A stretch of 64,000 bases of DNA from Pardosa pseudoannulata (Eukaryota; Arthropoda; Arachnida; Araneae; Lycosidae): contig CM063500.1 of assembly GCA_032207245.1 (NCBI GenBank), positions 20,071,789 through 20,135,788 of the forward strand, given 5' to 3'. The notes beneath the pieces were generated by a model. The model was given only the letters and a program-made list of their open reading frames with translations, did not search any database and was not told the origin of the DNA. Position 1 is the first letter of the stretch. Each line of letters starts with the position of its first letter. The translations under genes and the position numbers were made by a program. Shown piece by piece: positions 14,001 through 25,180 of this stretch.

Positions 14001-17000
14001 TGTGTATGATTGTCTGTAATTCCACTAAACGAGGGGTTCCTATAGTCCCCTACAGGTTAGTGTTACTATTTAATGGGTTTGTGTAATTAAAAATTAATTT
14101 GGGAGTACATGAGCAATTTTTTTTTTTTTTTTTTTTTTTTGGGGGGGGGTTACAAAAGATTTAATATAAAATAAAATATTGAAACCCATTTTCTCTTTTA
14201 CAAATAGATTGGTAGTCATTTAGTTGGCAAAAAAACTTTAGCTAAACTTAGAGCTGAACATTAATTATATCAAGTTATCCAGCTCACCTATGTTCTAAAA
14301 AGTTCTTAGAAATTTTTGAATTTAAAACACAAGATAGCAATTTCAATAGATATTACTTTAAACATCAAAATAATTTTATATATTTTATTTTTAAATTATT
14401 TTTAAAAAAATCAAAGTTTAAGTGTAATATAAAAAGACAATTGTAGGTTTGTTGCAGTTCAGAATCACAGTTTACGAAATATACACCTATGCTTTTATCG
14501 TCAAAAGTGAGATTGAGTGAAAAAAGCTACTTTGCAGTTGGATTGGTCACATATGACCTGATGACTTTGTGTTATGCATTTGGCCATCACTTGATATGGC
14601 CTATGTGATTTTGTCCTTTAGGGGATTGTAAAATATATAGTGTATGTGCAACCATAACCCACATGTTTATGTGAACATAAGCAACCAGTATCTGCTGCTG
14701 CAGAATCAATTACTAGTAATATTTTTATAACACGTTTCACAGAAATTTACTTGCTGTTTGGACAGTATAATGTGTAGCTGAAGATAATTATATAGAAAAC
14801 TTTTTTTTAAATTTCTTTGTATTCATATATTATTATTTTGAGTTGTTTGTGGATGAAATATAGCACTTTGAAATTTGATGATTCCTTTTGACTAACCTCT
14901 ATACATGTGATGATAAGAATCCACAATATATCCTATTTTAAATTTCTTTTCTCCTTTTAGGGAACTAGCCGTCCATCCCATTACCATGTTTTATGGGATG
15001 ATAATCACTTTAGTTCAGATGAGCTGCAGTCTTTGACTTATCAGTTATGTCATACTTATGTAAGATGTACACGCTCTGTATCTATTCCAGCACCAGCATA
15101 TTATGCACACTTAGTGGCATTTCGAGCTAGGTATCATCTTGTTGAGAAAGAGCATGACAGGTAAAAATTGTTTTAATTTACTGCATATTTTTCACTATTA
15201 TAAAGGAAGGTTGAGCATTATGTTATGTATATTGCAATCTAGGTTTTTGGACTGATATTATGAAAATCATGCTTGTAGATTTTTGTTCAGTACTAAAAAA
15301 AATAAGGTAAATCACTTACTAGAATAGTTTTTTTCTGCCAATGAGTAACAAATTTGCAGATAGTAGTGTATGCCCTTGTTGCAGCAGTTTAAGTTATTAA
15401 TTCAAAGACAAGAAGTCCAAGATAGTTAGCGGATATAAATTTATATATTTCAGTACATGCAATATTTATATAGTAAAACCTGTACTGATTATAAAAGTTA
15501 TCTTGTTATCATAAAGTTATAGGTGATATAAATTGTTTCCTTTGTCTTATTTGTGTTAATTCTGAATAGTTTAAAAAATATATTATTGCTATTAAATCTC
15601 TAAATGTTAAAATATCCAGTATTAAAAAAGTAATACATTTCTAGGATTAAATATTTAAACTGTCCTCAAGAGTTTAAAAAAAAAAAAATGTTCTATTCAT
15701 TGTTTACGAATAGTAATCAATTTTGTGAACACTCATTTTGCAAGTATTGAAAACCACTTTGCAGCAGGTACTTATCAATATATGTATTTAATTCAACCAA
15801 AAATTAGAATTCAAAATATATGTGCCTGTATATTTTCTTTATTTCAGTCTGTGTCTTAAGTATAATTTTACTTTTTTGTGAATTTGCTGTTTATATAGCT
15901 AGTCAGAGCATTAAGTAACAGTTCATGATGCTCTTATTTACCCTTCGATCTTGCAATAATAGCTGACACTTCTGAGCACATTTGTACTGAGAAAGGGTTA
16001 TTGAATCACCATCAGGTCGTTGATCAGGAGAGTGTCCAAAGAATTATTAAGTTTGTATTTGTCATAAAGTGTCTGTCTGTATGCTAGCTGCATTGAGAAA
16101 TAAAAAGGAAGAAACTCAGACTACTGATAGAAAAAGGGATGTAACCTTTCAAACTGAGAAAATGTAGTATGCAGTGGGTCATTCTCTTGGGATAGATTGT
16201 GTGTAATTTGTTTTCATAGATTCAAGGTGTTTGTGCTCGTGTAAAACCGTGATATTCTAAGGATTTTGCCCTAACCATTTCCAGGTTTTCAGAGTAAAAT
16301 TATGAATTGTTTCTCCTTTTTTTCTTTCTTTTTATCTTGAAAGCAAATCAAAGAATACAGCACATTCTCTAAATCTCTAATAATTTTCCAATTGATACTA
16401 GACTCCAAATCTTAAAAGATAATAGGTTAAAACCCAATAAGCTACTTTGACCACACACTACAGGAATGTACCGAAAAGAAAACCGAATGATTTTGAGTAG
16501 TTGAAATGCTTATAGATAAGTCATGAAGTAAAATTTTTTTTAAATCTTATTTAATTTTTATGTTAAAATGTGTTTGTATTTTTTGCACTAAAATCTGCTT
16601 AGCTTGTTTTCATATCTTTATAAGATTTTATTTTTTATTAAGTTATTTAGTTCTTTCCTCCATCCAAAATGTTTGCTACCACTTTTTTTTTTTCATTCTT
16701 TTTTATGTAAAGTTTTCTGTGGGTTTTTTTTAGGGTTGGGGGGGTTTCTCACAATAACACTTTTAGACTTATGGTAGACAGTTAAAAATGGTGAAAGGAA
16801 AGCATGCAGACTTTGAGCTGTTGAGCTAAAAGAATTTGAAATTTCAATGAGCCTGAAAGAGTTAAAATGAGTTACTACTCAAGGAAGTTAAATTTTGTGT
16901 TAATGCAGTTAATATAAACTTCTGAGTTTAAATTTATCAAATTTTATTTTTAAATATATATAAAATGTAGCTCATCTTTTTTTGCCATTAATTTTTTTGT

Positions 17001-18558
17001 GTATGTTACTAAGCTTTCTTTAAATATTTCATTTTTATTTTGGCATCTTTTACACACGCACTCACATGTGTGTATGTGTAAGTAATGTATAAAAAAATTA
17101 TTCCCTCTTAAGTTTTTCAAAATTCCCCCAACTCGCATTCTATTTTTCTAAACTTAACTTCTCCAGCTATCCAAATTAAATTAAGTGCAGGATTCTTTGC
17201 ATTCCTTCCACACCTCTTAGAACTAAAGTCTGGATTAATAACAGCTATGTGTGGCCTTTCTTACACTTTTCTAAACCAACTGTCATTTCTCCCAGAAAAA
17301 ATTCATGATCTTTGTTATCTTTATGCAATCAGTATGCACTTATTCTGCCATAAATGTTTTAAGAGGTCCCATCTAAAGCCACTATTTAAAACTCTCTCAT
17401 GAGAAATGAGTTACATGATTATGCACTATTTTGGTACAGCATTTTCACAAATTCACAGATGCGTTGTTGATTTCATAAGACAAGCCCATCAATTCTCCAG
17501 GTGCAAAATTAAAATAAAGGTCTTTAGTATTTGCTTGATCTTAGTGTTCCAGTGAGTGCCTTCTATAGCATAACTGTTGCATCAATGTCACATTGCCAAG
17601 CAAGCCCTGTCAAGTAAAATATTGGCTATTTTCTGTGTGATCAATAAAGAATGCATTTTTCCTGGTTGTATATAAATGTGTGTGTATGCTGCCTTAAAAC
17701 TTGATACTTTAATTTGGATTTAAGCTTTTCTGTATCTATAAAAAAAAAGATATTGAAAATGCTTAAAATTGTTTTTCCTTATTTAGTACAAGTCTTGTTA
17801 GGAATTTAAGAAAAGAAAATCTCATTAATTATTAGTGTTCATAATAAGAATGTAATTTTGATTACCATTCTAAATGTGAATAAGTTTTATATTGCATGTT
17901 GTCAAGAATTTATGTAATGGCACATACTATAACAAACTTTATTCATTTGAGTTTTCTTAGCAAAAGTAAATTTTGATTTGTTAAAGTAAATAAATAAAAT
18001 AAATAGAAAATGTTTTTTTTTTTAATCTATCATAATGAACAAGTCAAGAACAACAAACTAAATTGTTTTAGAAACAAACAGTAAGCATGTAAAATTTGTA
18101 ATGTTATTTTATGATAGTTTGATAATTTAGTACATTCTATGTCAAAGGCTGAATGTTGCATAGCTTAAAATAAGGTCATTACCAGGTTTTGTTTACAATT
18201 GTAGATCAGCCTGCCTGTGTGCCTTTACGCTCTGCACCCCTCACTAGGAAAGGACTGCTTTTATAATATATTCATTTTAGATCTTTTCTTTCTACTATGT
18301 TATTCAACAGTTAAAAATCTTATATATTTTATAAGTGTGCCATTTGTTTTCACTGAGTAATTGTGATTTTTCCTCTTTTTTTATGTGATAGCTGAATTTT
18401 TTTTCCTATGCATCTCTTTATATTTATTTTATTTCTTTTGTTGATCTAGTGGAGATGGTAGCCATCAATCAGCTAATGGTGAAGACCGAACATTAAATGC
18501 TTTAGCTCGAGCAGTGACTGTACATTCAAATACAAATAAAGTAATGTATTTTGCGTAA
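3122..18558 (+). CDS. AGO1: Argonaute-1 (AGO1), 3' part: end of PAZ/L2, MID and PIWI, ten exons
   Basis: Spliced CDS from exons 3122-3169, 3273-3395, 5439-5572, 6820-7004, 7344-7503, 7587-7677, 11804-11998, 13600-13836, 14961-15160 and 18450-18558: 1482 nt, 493 residues plus TAA. Every intron is GT-AG and all phases join without a stop. The protein is the small-RNA-binding core of the miRNA-induced silencing complex, acting in the cytoplasm on guide-paired mRNA. MID residues contacting the guide 5' phosphate in human AGO2 (Y529, K533, Q545, K566, K570) are all present. The PIWI slicer tetrad is intact: D in GADVTHPP, E in RQEIIQD, D in YRDGVSEG, H in AYYAHLV. The protein ends MYFA, as animal AGOs do. 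Family length is about 850-950 residues, so roughly the first 400 (N, L1, most of PAZ) lie upstream of the window. AGO1 rather than AGO2 or PIWI class, from near identity to animal AGO1 motifs. Confidence 0.97.
3273..3395 (+). CDS. AGO1: AGO1 exon 2 in window (linker 2)
   Basis: Forty-one codons in phase 0, separated from the previous exon by a 103-bp intron. It encodes the linker-2 stretch with DPYVKEF and the closing IQYGGR. The start (VLKKPFLDD) is more divergent from the fly and human proteins than the rest of the gene. Confidence 0.95.
3396..5438 (+). other. AGO1 intron, 2.0 kb, with microsatellites
   Basis: Holds a poly-A run (3823-3845), an AT repeat (4071-4100) and a TA repeat (4967-5022). 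Nothing else recognised. Both dinucleotide repeats have different lengths in the second copy (56104-56167 and 57047-57078). Confidence 0.85.
5439..5572 (+). CDS. AGO1: AGO1 exon 3 in window (start of MID)
   Basis: Begins phase 0 and ends phase 2. It carries [11 protein letters not shown], the conserved entry to the MID domain, then the first MID beta strand [13 protein letters not shown]. Confidence 0.96.
5573..6819 (+). other. AGO1 intron, 1.25 kb
   Basis: Unique AT-rich sequence. The only notable string is a doubled CCTTGA at 6564-6579, which on the minus strand contains TCAAGGTCA, a nuclear-receptor-type half site. No repeat or gene seen. Confidence 0.8.
6820..7004 (+). CDS. AGO1: AGO1 exon 4 in window (MID core)
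   Basis: Continues the split Arg codon and ends in phase 1 after the Tyr of LPGKTPVY. That Tyr (7001-7003) corresponds to human AGO2 Y529, which stacks on the first base of the guide. Also contains [16 protein letters not shown] and EPMFRYL, typical of AGO1. Confidence 0.97.
7005..7343 (+). other. AGO1 intron, 339 bp
   Basis: AT-rich intron with no feature seen. An open frame at 7145-7507 runs through it only because it enters the next exon in frame. Confidence 0.85.
7344..7503 (+). CDS. AGO1: AGO1 exon 5 in window (5'-phosphate pocket of MID)
   Basis: Starts AEVKR across the splice and includes MATQCVQ and [10 protein letters not shown], which supply the Lys and Gln residues that bind the guide 5' phosphate. 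It ends in phase 2 after VPSI. Confidence 0.97.
7587..7677 (+). CDS. AGO1: AGO1 exon 6 in window (first PIWI catalytic Asp)
   Basis: Separated from exon 5 by an 83-bp intron. It encodes [12 protein letters not shown]; the Asp codon at 7627-7629 matches human AGO2 D597, the first slicer residue. Confidence 0.97.
9018..9185 (+). mobile_element. tRNA-derived SINE in AGO1 intron
   Basis: Shows an RNA polymerase III internal promoter: an A-box-like GCTAAATGGGTAGG near 9026-9040 and a B box GGGTTTGAATCCC at 9068-9080 (tRNA consensus GGTTCGAATCC). A non-tRNA body follows that is shared with the element at 21290-21460, including GCAGTA-GGTC and a tail with GTAGCAAA. The tRNA part is diverged and lacks a convincing cloverleaf, so it is not a functional tRNA. 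Ends are approximate. Confidence 0.72.
10200..11330 (-). pseudogene. Non-LTR retrotransposon (RNase H-bearing LINE) 3' fossil
   Basis: Reading the minus strand from about 11330 down: an AGQLL-like end of the reverse transcriptase region with a stop, a spacer, then an RNase H-like domain with IYTDRS (10963-10974; the family has TDGS), DTEIETIKE (about 10865-10890), [12 protein letters not shown] (about 10775-10810) and, in another frame, [12 protein letters not shown] (about 10655-10690). After it comes the DSPNC segment typical of the cysteine-rich tail of these ORF2 proteins. Frameshifts and stops break the frame at several points, so it cannot encode an active protein. It lies antisense in an AGO1 intron. 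The family is probably one of the I-like LINEs; the exact clade cannot be told. Confidence 0.75.
11365..11477 (+). repeat. Dispersed 115-bp repeat, copy upstream of PIWI exon 7
   Basis: Starts TTTTCATTATATAGAGTG and ends near CTAATTATTTTTGAATTA, with ATAAAATTTCAACATT between. The same order of words recurs three times at 12155-12522, on the other side of the exon. Present also in the second contig at about 63384. Confidence 0.6.
11804..11998 (+). CDS. AGO1: AGO1 exon 7 in window (PIWI, Glu finger and second Asp)
   Basis: Sixty-five codons in phase 0 after a 4.1-kb intron. The Glu codon at 11873-11875 (RQEIIQD, AGO2 E637) and the Asp codon at 11969-11971 ([11 protein letters not shown]2 D669) are both intact. 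Confidence 0.97.
11999..13599 (+). other. AGO1 intron, 1.6 kb
   Basis: Apart from the tandem units in its first 520 bases and a short ATAC repeat near 12527-12548, it holds AT-rich sequence in which I see nothing. Confidence 0.8.
12155..12522 (+). repeat. Three tandem copies of the 115-130-bp repeat
   Basis: Units start at about 12155, 12284 and 12402, each with TATA(T/C)AGAGTG(A/C)AG followed by ATAAAATTT(A/C)A and AACTAAT(T/C)(G/A)TTT. Units are diverged from each other, so the array is old. Function unknown. Confidence 0.6.
13600..13836 (+). CDS. AGO1: AGO1 exon 8 in window (PIWI)
   Basis: Seventy-nine codons in phase 0. It contains [24 protein letters not shown] and [12 protein letters not shown]. 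The donor CAG|GTTGGT is a weaker match to consensus than the others in this gene, but the exon-exon join is exact by homology. Confidence 0.96.
13837..14960 (+). other. AGO1 intron, 1.1 kb
   Basis: Contains a run of T directly followed by a run of G at about 14117-14149. No gene or repeat otherwise recognised. Confidence 0.8.
14961..15160 (+). CDS. AGO1: AGO1 exon 9 in window (PIWI, catalytic His)
   Basis: Starts [15 protein letters not shown] and ends in phase 2 after EKEHD. The His codon at 15108-15110 in PAYYAHLV matches AGO2 H807, the fourth slicer residue. Confidence 0.97.
15161..18449 (+). other. AGO1 intron, 3.3 kb
   Basis: Long AT-rich intron before the last coding exon. I see poly-T tracts and a short CA/TG-rich stretch (about 17051-17080), but no transposon ends or coding potential. 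Confidence 0.8.
18450..18558 (+). CDS. AGO1: AGO1 last coding exon with stop
   Basis: Completes the split Ser codon, encodes the low-conservation loop [14 protein letters not shown] and ends VMYFA followed by TAA at 18556-18558. The loop is arthropod-like. Confidence 0.96.
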
Positions 18559-19070
18559 TTCAAAATCTGCTGAAGTTGCAGCTATAACTTGTCTACAGAG
18601 ATGTAAAATATTGTGAGCTTGATATTGAATGACACTAAAAAACAACTTTAGTAGACGGTAATTTTATAAAATTGTGCATTTTATATTTTTAAATTTTTAA
18701 CAAAATTCTATAACATATGGTATAGTTATTGCTCATTATTTGTTAAGACATGGGAGATACACTGATCATTGTTACTCAAGACTACAAGGTTATGATTTTA
18801 AAGAAGCAATAATTGTTTTTTAGCATAACAGTTAATTTGTAGCTGCTGGTACATCAGTAGTTTGTATTGAATTCTGATTTTGCTATAATTGTTTTCTGTA
18901 AATATTAGTTGTGTTTTATTATTCTTTTATTTAGAGTTAAAGAGACTTATAACCTGTAAACTTTATAGATCTAAAAGTGAATTTTTTGACTGTGTCTGAT
19001 GCACTAATTACACAATATACTTGAAATTTTTCATAATATTCAAAATAATATTGAAACTTTCTACTATTAA

Positions 19071-19110
19071 AGTTAGCCCTCATGTTGCAAAAAAAGTAGA
19101 CTGTAGCACA
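19071..19110 (+). mobile_element. SINE tail fragment after the AGO1 stop
   Basis: Short match to the family tail (GCCCTCATGTTGCAAAAAAA, then GTAGACTGTAGCAC) with a following A run. Too short to be certain; the shared wording with the other tails is the only evidence. Confidence 0.4.
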
Positions 19111-21201
19111 AAAAAAAAAAAAGTCTACTGTTAACTTTTTAATTCAAAGAAATTTTATGTTAAACAATTAATGTTGTTATTAAATGATATTATGCAGTAT
19201 ATTATTGTAGGCACTCAGAATATGACTTCTGTGAAATATTTTTCTTTGGTGTTAAATACAGATTTTATACATGACTTGACAATAAAAATGACAAAAATTC
19301 TTAGATTTCAATGTTTATTATTTTAAACTTTTTTTATTTTAAGTTGAAAAGTTATAATTTTTCAGTAAAATCAATTATTTTAAAGTATGTAAATAGTGGT
19401 TTTCTAATATTTTTTGTAATTATTATTGTGTGCTTATGAGTAACATGTGCCAAATTTCAATTTCATATTTATTTGATATCATGAATGTAAGTTACAAAAA
19501 GTATGTTTTGAGGTAAAGCAATTTTAAGTGGCTCTTAATAGTAGAATGTGCCTAGTTTCAATATAGATTTTTGTTTATTAAAATTTGAATTTCAAAATAG
19601 TTTCATGCAATTTGCAACATAAGATTAAAAAATTTACTAGCTGTCAAATAAATTAAATTTTGGAAAATCTATTTGTAAAGTTTTAAAGGTTATGTGTCCT
19701 CTTTTTGCTATAAATTTTAAATTGTCTTTTTAATTTTCACAATTAATTGTTTGTTGCTGAATGTTTTACCCCAAATAACATTTTATAAAATATATTCAGG
19801 TCACAAAAGTTGGTCTGATGTTTTTTGTAATTTTATTAGCAATATGAAACATTATTTCTTCTAGATTTTAACTAATTTATTTTGCTTTAAAAAAAATACA
19901 TCTTTATGGTTTGTTGTGAATAATTTTCCCTTTTACAGGCTAAATCCAGCATTAAGACATCATCTACTGTTTTCACTTGTAGGTTGAGCATTTAACTTGA
20001 ACAGTGAATCTCATATTAAGCACAGTTAATATAAATTTATCAATTCAAAATTTAGATTAAAATAAGTTCCTAATTAAGTATTTTAAATTTTTACTAGAAA
20101 TAACCTTTTTATTACATTAGAAGAGGTATTTGAGATTAGTAAATACCTCAGATTTCTCTTATTCTAATATTATTTATAATTTGAATGTTAAAAATAGGAT
20201 AAAAGTTGTCTTATAATATGAAAAATCTCTGCTAGGTACACGCATAGCTGCAAAAAAAGTGGGTTGCATTTTGTACGCTTTTAATTTGGGTTTTCTGATT
20301 TTATCTTAGTACTTTTAAAGAAAATGTGTATATTAAATTGAGCAAATCAAGATTATATTTTCAATGTTTAGGAAAAAATACTTATATACTTTTTAAATCC
20401 TGTGACAATAATTTTATTTCTATGGGAGAATGGATTTTGATGTTTTTGTTTTTTTCTATAAGTTTGTTATGGGTATTAGAGCCTCTTTAATCTGTATCAG
20501 GCCAATAAGAAAAAAAACAACTAAATAAGCAAGCATAAAATTTTTAAAAAGCAAAAAGGTTTTATTTTCCTCCAAAATTTGAAAATAAGATTTTTTTCAA
20601 CAACCATAATCTTAAAGTAAGAGAGGGTCAGTTTATTCTTCATTTAGCATTAAATATACCTTATATTGTCATTCTAATGCTAGAGAGAAAACTAAGTGGG
20701 AGCTCTATATAAGAAGGGTATCATAAAGCTTTAATTATTTGTATAAATAATCATAAAAACATAATTTTTTACTTCTCTCTACATAGTCACCATTCAAAGT
20801 TATAAATTTTTACCAATGTTTCTTAAATTTTTTAAGGCATTGTATCATCCAACTGCAAACCATGATCCATACTGCTTCCTGAAACTAAACAAATCAACAT
20901 TAATCACTGTAATTTGTATTATTATGTCTCATAAGGATCACTTAATAGACAGAATAAATTTTATTCAGCTATCTAGATTATTTCTCTGTGTATGAAACTT
21001 TACAATGCCCCCACATATGTAAAGGTATTTCTTGCATCTTAGATCCTAAATAGTTTCTCCTCCCCATTTCAAAACATAAACATATGTATATACATACAAA
21101 TCACTGAAATCACAGTCAAATATTCTATGTTATTTATATGAGTCAATATATTTAGAATACAAAGTTTAGTTGTTCAAATATGTTCAGGGTGTTATGATCC
21201 C

Positions 21202-21245
21202 CAGTCTTATTAACCCTCATGTAGCAAAAAAGTAGGCCATAGTGT
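21202..21245 (+). mobile_element. SINE tail fragment
   Basis: Matches only the 3' part of the SINE family: TTAACCCTCATGTAGCA followed by AAGTAGGCCATAG. It lies less than 50 bases upstream of a full copy, so it may be the remains of an earlier insertion at the same place. Confidence 0.55.
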
Positions 21246-21289
21246 TTTTTAAACCCATGTTATCTTAATAAATTCTTGTCATAATAATG

Positions 21290-21460
21290 TAACAGTAGCC
21301 AAATGGGTATAGTGTTGCTTTTTGATACTAGAGTTTGTGAGTTTAAATTCCACTACTGGCATAGATGTTTGTAGCTGTTTAGAAACAGCTTTAAGCAGTA
21401 AGTCTGGGTCTCATTAACCCTCATATTGGAGCAAAGGTAGACCATAACAATCCAAACCGA
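21290..21460 (+). mobile_element. tRNA-derived SINE downstream of AGO1
   Basis: A-box-like TAGCCAAATGGGTAT at 21296-21310 and a degraded B box GAGTTTAAATTCC at 21339-21351. The same body follows as in the intronic SINE, with TCATTAACCCTCATATTGGAG in the tail region. More diverged than the intronic copy. Ends approximate. Confidence 0.68.
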
Positions 21461-22130
21461 CCTAATCAAAATAATTTCACATTAAAGGGGTTCTACTGCA
21501 AATTTAGATACATGAACTCATCTCATTTCTTATTGTTCAGAGAACAGGACAAGTGTAACTTGTGCTTAATAGAGGAATAGCATTTTGTTTTCCCAATCAA
21601 TAGAGTTTTACAGTATTATAGGGGTGATTAAAGTTGTTGATCTCACTGTAAGATAATGTGTATATAGTTTAATATGCTTGCCATTCATAAATATATTAGG
21701 ATATCAACTATAAATATGGGATGAGCTTTTTTTTTTTATTTATATAAATAAAGCAAAAAGAAGATTACCATTCTTCAATAAAATGTACAAAATAAATGTA
21801 ATTGGTACAAATTATTATTATATGAAAATAGCCTTTGGTACAAATTTGTCTTTCATATAAATAGTTTTGAAAATATAGAATTACATTTGGAATTTTTAGA
21901 CTATAATTAGATGACTTCAAGCAGAGAATTTTTATCCTGTGCCGTGTTTAACATTGGAAGGTTATATATTCTCATGTTAATGGAACATAAGCATTACTCA
22001 TTGTATATTTCAGGTGTTTATTTTTTCTATCACAGTTGTGCATTTAGACCAAAGATTTTATTTTTCATTTCTAATCAATAGATATGCAATACTAAATATT
22101 TTACCTTTGTGTTTGCACTTTTTGATTCTG

Positions 22131-22138
22131 GTTTAAAT
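22131..22138. repeat. Left 8-bp target duplication of the hAT MITE
   Basis: GTTTAAAT, identical to 22724-22731 on the other side of the element. Confidence 0.85.
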
Positions 22139-22723
22139 CAGGGATGGACAAACTTATTTGCAGAGAGCCAAGTAAACAAAAGAAAAAAATAGTGGATGAA
22201 TATAATTTATTCTAAAATTTTAACAACTGCTAAGAATATTTCTAGGTCAATTCATCATTGAATTCACAAAACTTTGAATCAGTTTTTTGTTTCAAGTAAA
22301 CATTTTTTGGTTGAAATAGTTTATGATTATCCACAAAAGCCCAGTAAAGCTTTATTTTTTATTAAGTTCACTACAATTCATAATAGTAGTATCTATCTTT
22401 CATCTTTCATATTAAATAAGTAAAATTAGAACATGCTGAAAGTAAAAGGCTCTAGTTTAAAAAAAAAATTCTTCTAGCTGACATAAAAATAAAAAATCCT
22501 TTCATATCTCTATGTATTCTATTCTGAAATGAAACCACCATTTTGTGCATAATTAAACCAGAATGGAGAGTGATTAGCTCTGTCCTTAATTTGTACATAA
22601 TTATTTTCCTTATTGGATTTTGTTAATTTTTATAAATGTAATTTTTTCAATTTTTTTGGCAGGCCAGATAGAATTTTCAGTCGAGCCCAAGCTGGCCTGT
22701 AGGCTATAGTTTGCCCACCCCTG
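22139..22723. mobile_element. hAT-type non-autonomous DNA transposon (MITE), 585 bp
   Basis: Terminal inverted repeats CAGGGATGGACAAACT at the left and AGTTTGCCCACCCCTG at the right (14 of 16 match after reversal). They are flanked by a perfect 8-bp direct repeat GTTTAAAT at 22131-22138 and 22724-22731. An 8-bp duplication and CAGGG(G/A)TGG ends are hallmarks of hAT elements. There is no transposase frame inside, so it must have been moved in trans. Strand cannot be assigned. Confidence 0.88.
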
Positions 22724-22731
22724 GTTTAAAT
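22724..22731. repeat. Right 8-bp target duplication of the hAT MITE
   Basis: GTTTAAAT, identical to the copy before the left terminal repeat. Confidence 0.85.
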
Positions 22732-25138
22732 AATAAGATTCAGTTTCCATTTCTGATTGTAGAAAATAGACTTGTTGATAAAATTTTAAGTATATTTCTA
22801 AAATATAAGGCTCTTTAGTTTAATAAAAATGTAGTTTTTCTTTTTCCTTTCACCCTGAAAAGGTACCTTGGTTTTATTTGGTAATTTCACATACTTTATC
22901 TAATTATATGTACTTCTGTCTTAATTGCTTAACAATTAGATAACTGTAATGAACAACAGTGATTTGTTTAGATTTTTATTAATTGTGTATTTTTATCAAT
23001 TTTAATTTGGATAAATGTGAAAATTTCTGCAAATAATATTAGTGAAATTGCCGTATTTCATATCTTTTGATTCAACACTGATAATTCTGTTGTATTATAT
23101 ATATATATATCTGCACCATTTTGTATATTCAATTTCATGTCCGTTGTAAGTATTGTGATAATCTTGAACTGTTGTATCTTGTAAATATATTAATGATGCC
23201 TGTAAGAATTCATTTAGTCGACTATCATTGTATACTTTATGTTACAAATCAATATTTAGCTTTTGAAAACATATAAATATATATTGTACATAAGTATAGT
23301 TTTTAGTATTTCTTTGTAATAGCACTTAGAAATTAACTCCAACATAACATAAGTGAATTTAATTTTTTACTTAAACAATAAAAAGTTGTATTTATTTCTA
23401 CATTCATTTTCAGTAAGTTTTCACTATTAATAGAAATGATATGATTTATCTAAAACAGTTTATTTTACATAGGTTTTTTTTTCTTTATTATTATTATTAT
23501 TTTATATACTCAATACCACTGTAAGACTTTGATTAAATAAAATTATTAGCAACAGAGATGTAAACAATTTAAACTAGATCATTTAGAACTCTGGTGAGAA
23601 GAATACAATTTTTTGTGTAGCCTAACATTATGATACTGAATATATTATCTAGATCTGCAGTTCCAAACTTTAACACACAACCCTTCTAAATGTGTGACAT
23701 ACATTTCTTAACCTTTATTAATTCATATTAACACAGTGGGCATCATATAAGGCACTATGTATTTTTTTAAAAATCTGAATCCTAACAAATCTAAATAAAT
23801 AATGCAACATAGTTATAACAGTGGAACTGATTTTAAAAAAAATTGATAAAATTAGATATTCCATTTATATAACATTGCCACATTAAAATTTGTTTTGTGT
23901 AATTGCTTTAAATTTGTCTTTCATACCGTGAATCAAACTATAAGAGAGATTGATTCATGAGAAGCCCAAAATTTTTGTTATAACTAGGTAATGTTGACAA
24001 GGGGATGGGGGTTACAGCCCTTTGGTTAAAGTAATAATACTGTTTTCTAACAATAATATATTGATATTAGAATTCAAAATATGTTTTCACAGTTAAATTT
24101 TACTTTCTTGTGCGCAAGGACTTTAAGTTTTAAAGAAAATAAAATATCTTTACAACTAAATATTTTCCTAAAAAAAAAAAAAAAATTGTTCTGAGAAAGA
24201 ATTAAAATCTACAAACTATTTATATTACTGTCCATATAAAAGTATGCTAGGCATTAATGGGTTAAAATATTAATTTTTTTTGTTTTGTTTTTGATAAACT
24301 TATGTTATGTTGGAGTATAGTACAATATGCATTTGTTCTCAGAATATAAAGTTAAATATTTTAACTAGGAATATATGTAATGGTGAATCTTGCTGTTATA
24401 TTTTTTATGAGCGTATGTTATCATATCTGTATTGCATCATGTATGAATACTGTTAATATGTCTGCAATATATTTTATATACTATGCATTGTGTGAATTTT
24501 GTACTTTTGACCTCCCTAAAAGTTTGGATAACAGTTTTATGATTCTGAAAATAATAAATTAAATGAGCGAATTATGCAAATTTTTTATTCTGTAAATATA
24601 TATGTGGTAACTAAACAATCCATCCAGTATCACAAGTTATTTTTATATACTACTACAACTCATTTGACACATGTTTACTTGGTGAATATGTGGTTTAGTG
24701 TTTTGTGAAATCGTTCTCCAAAGAGAAATTGAAATGTTTGCGTTACAATATATGATTGAAAAGTGATTAGACATTTCTGCCAGGATTATATTACACATGA
24801 ATTTAAGAACTGTTAAAAGTTCATATTGCTCATAAGAAATATAAATAATTTTACTGTGTAACAAGAAATATAATAGTTTTATATATTTCAGATAAAATCT
24901 GTATCAGATGTACATATATATTTTTTACCTTGTAAAATTAAGTATATTTCAATATATTTATTTCCCTTGGAATATGAAAATGCACAACTTTTATGTATGG
25001 TTTAAGCTAAATAAATACAAATGTTTTTGTATTAATAATAATAGTTCATGGAAGGAAAATATTTAATCATTTTTTATCTTAGCTTTATTTTGAAAACTAG
25101 CATGTCAATTTTTCAGCTTTTTGCTTGCAGTCCTCTCC

Positions 25139-25180
<42 letters not shown>

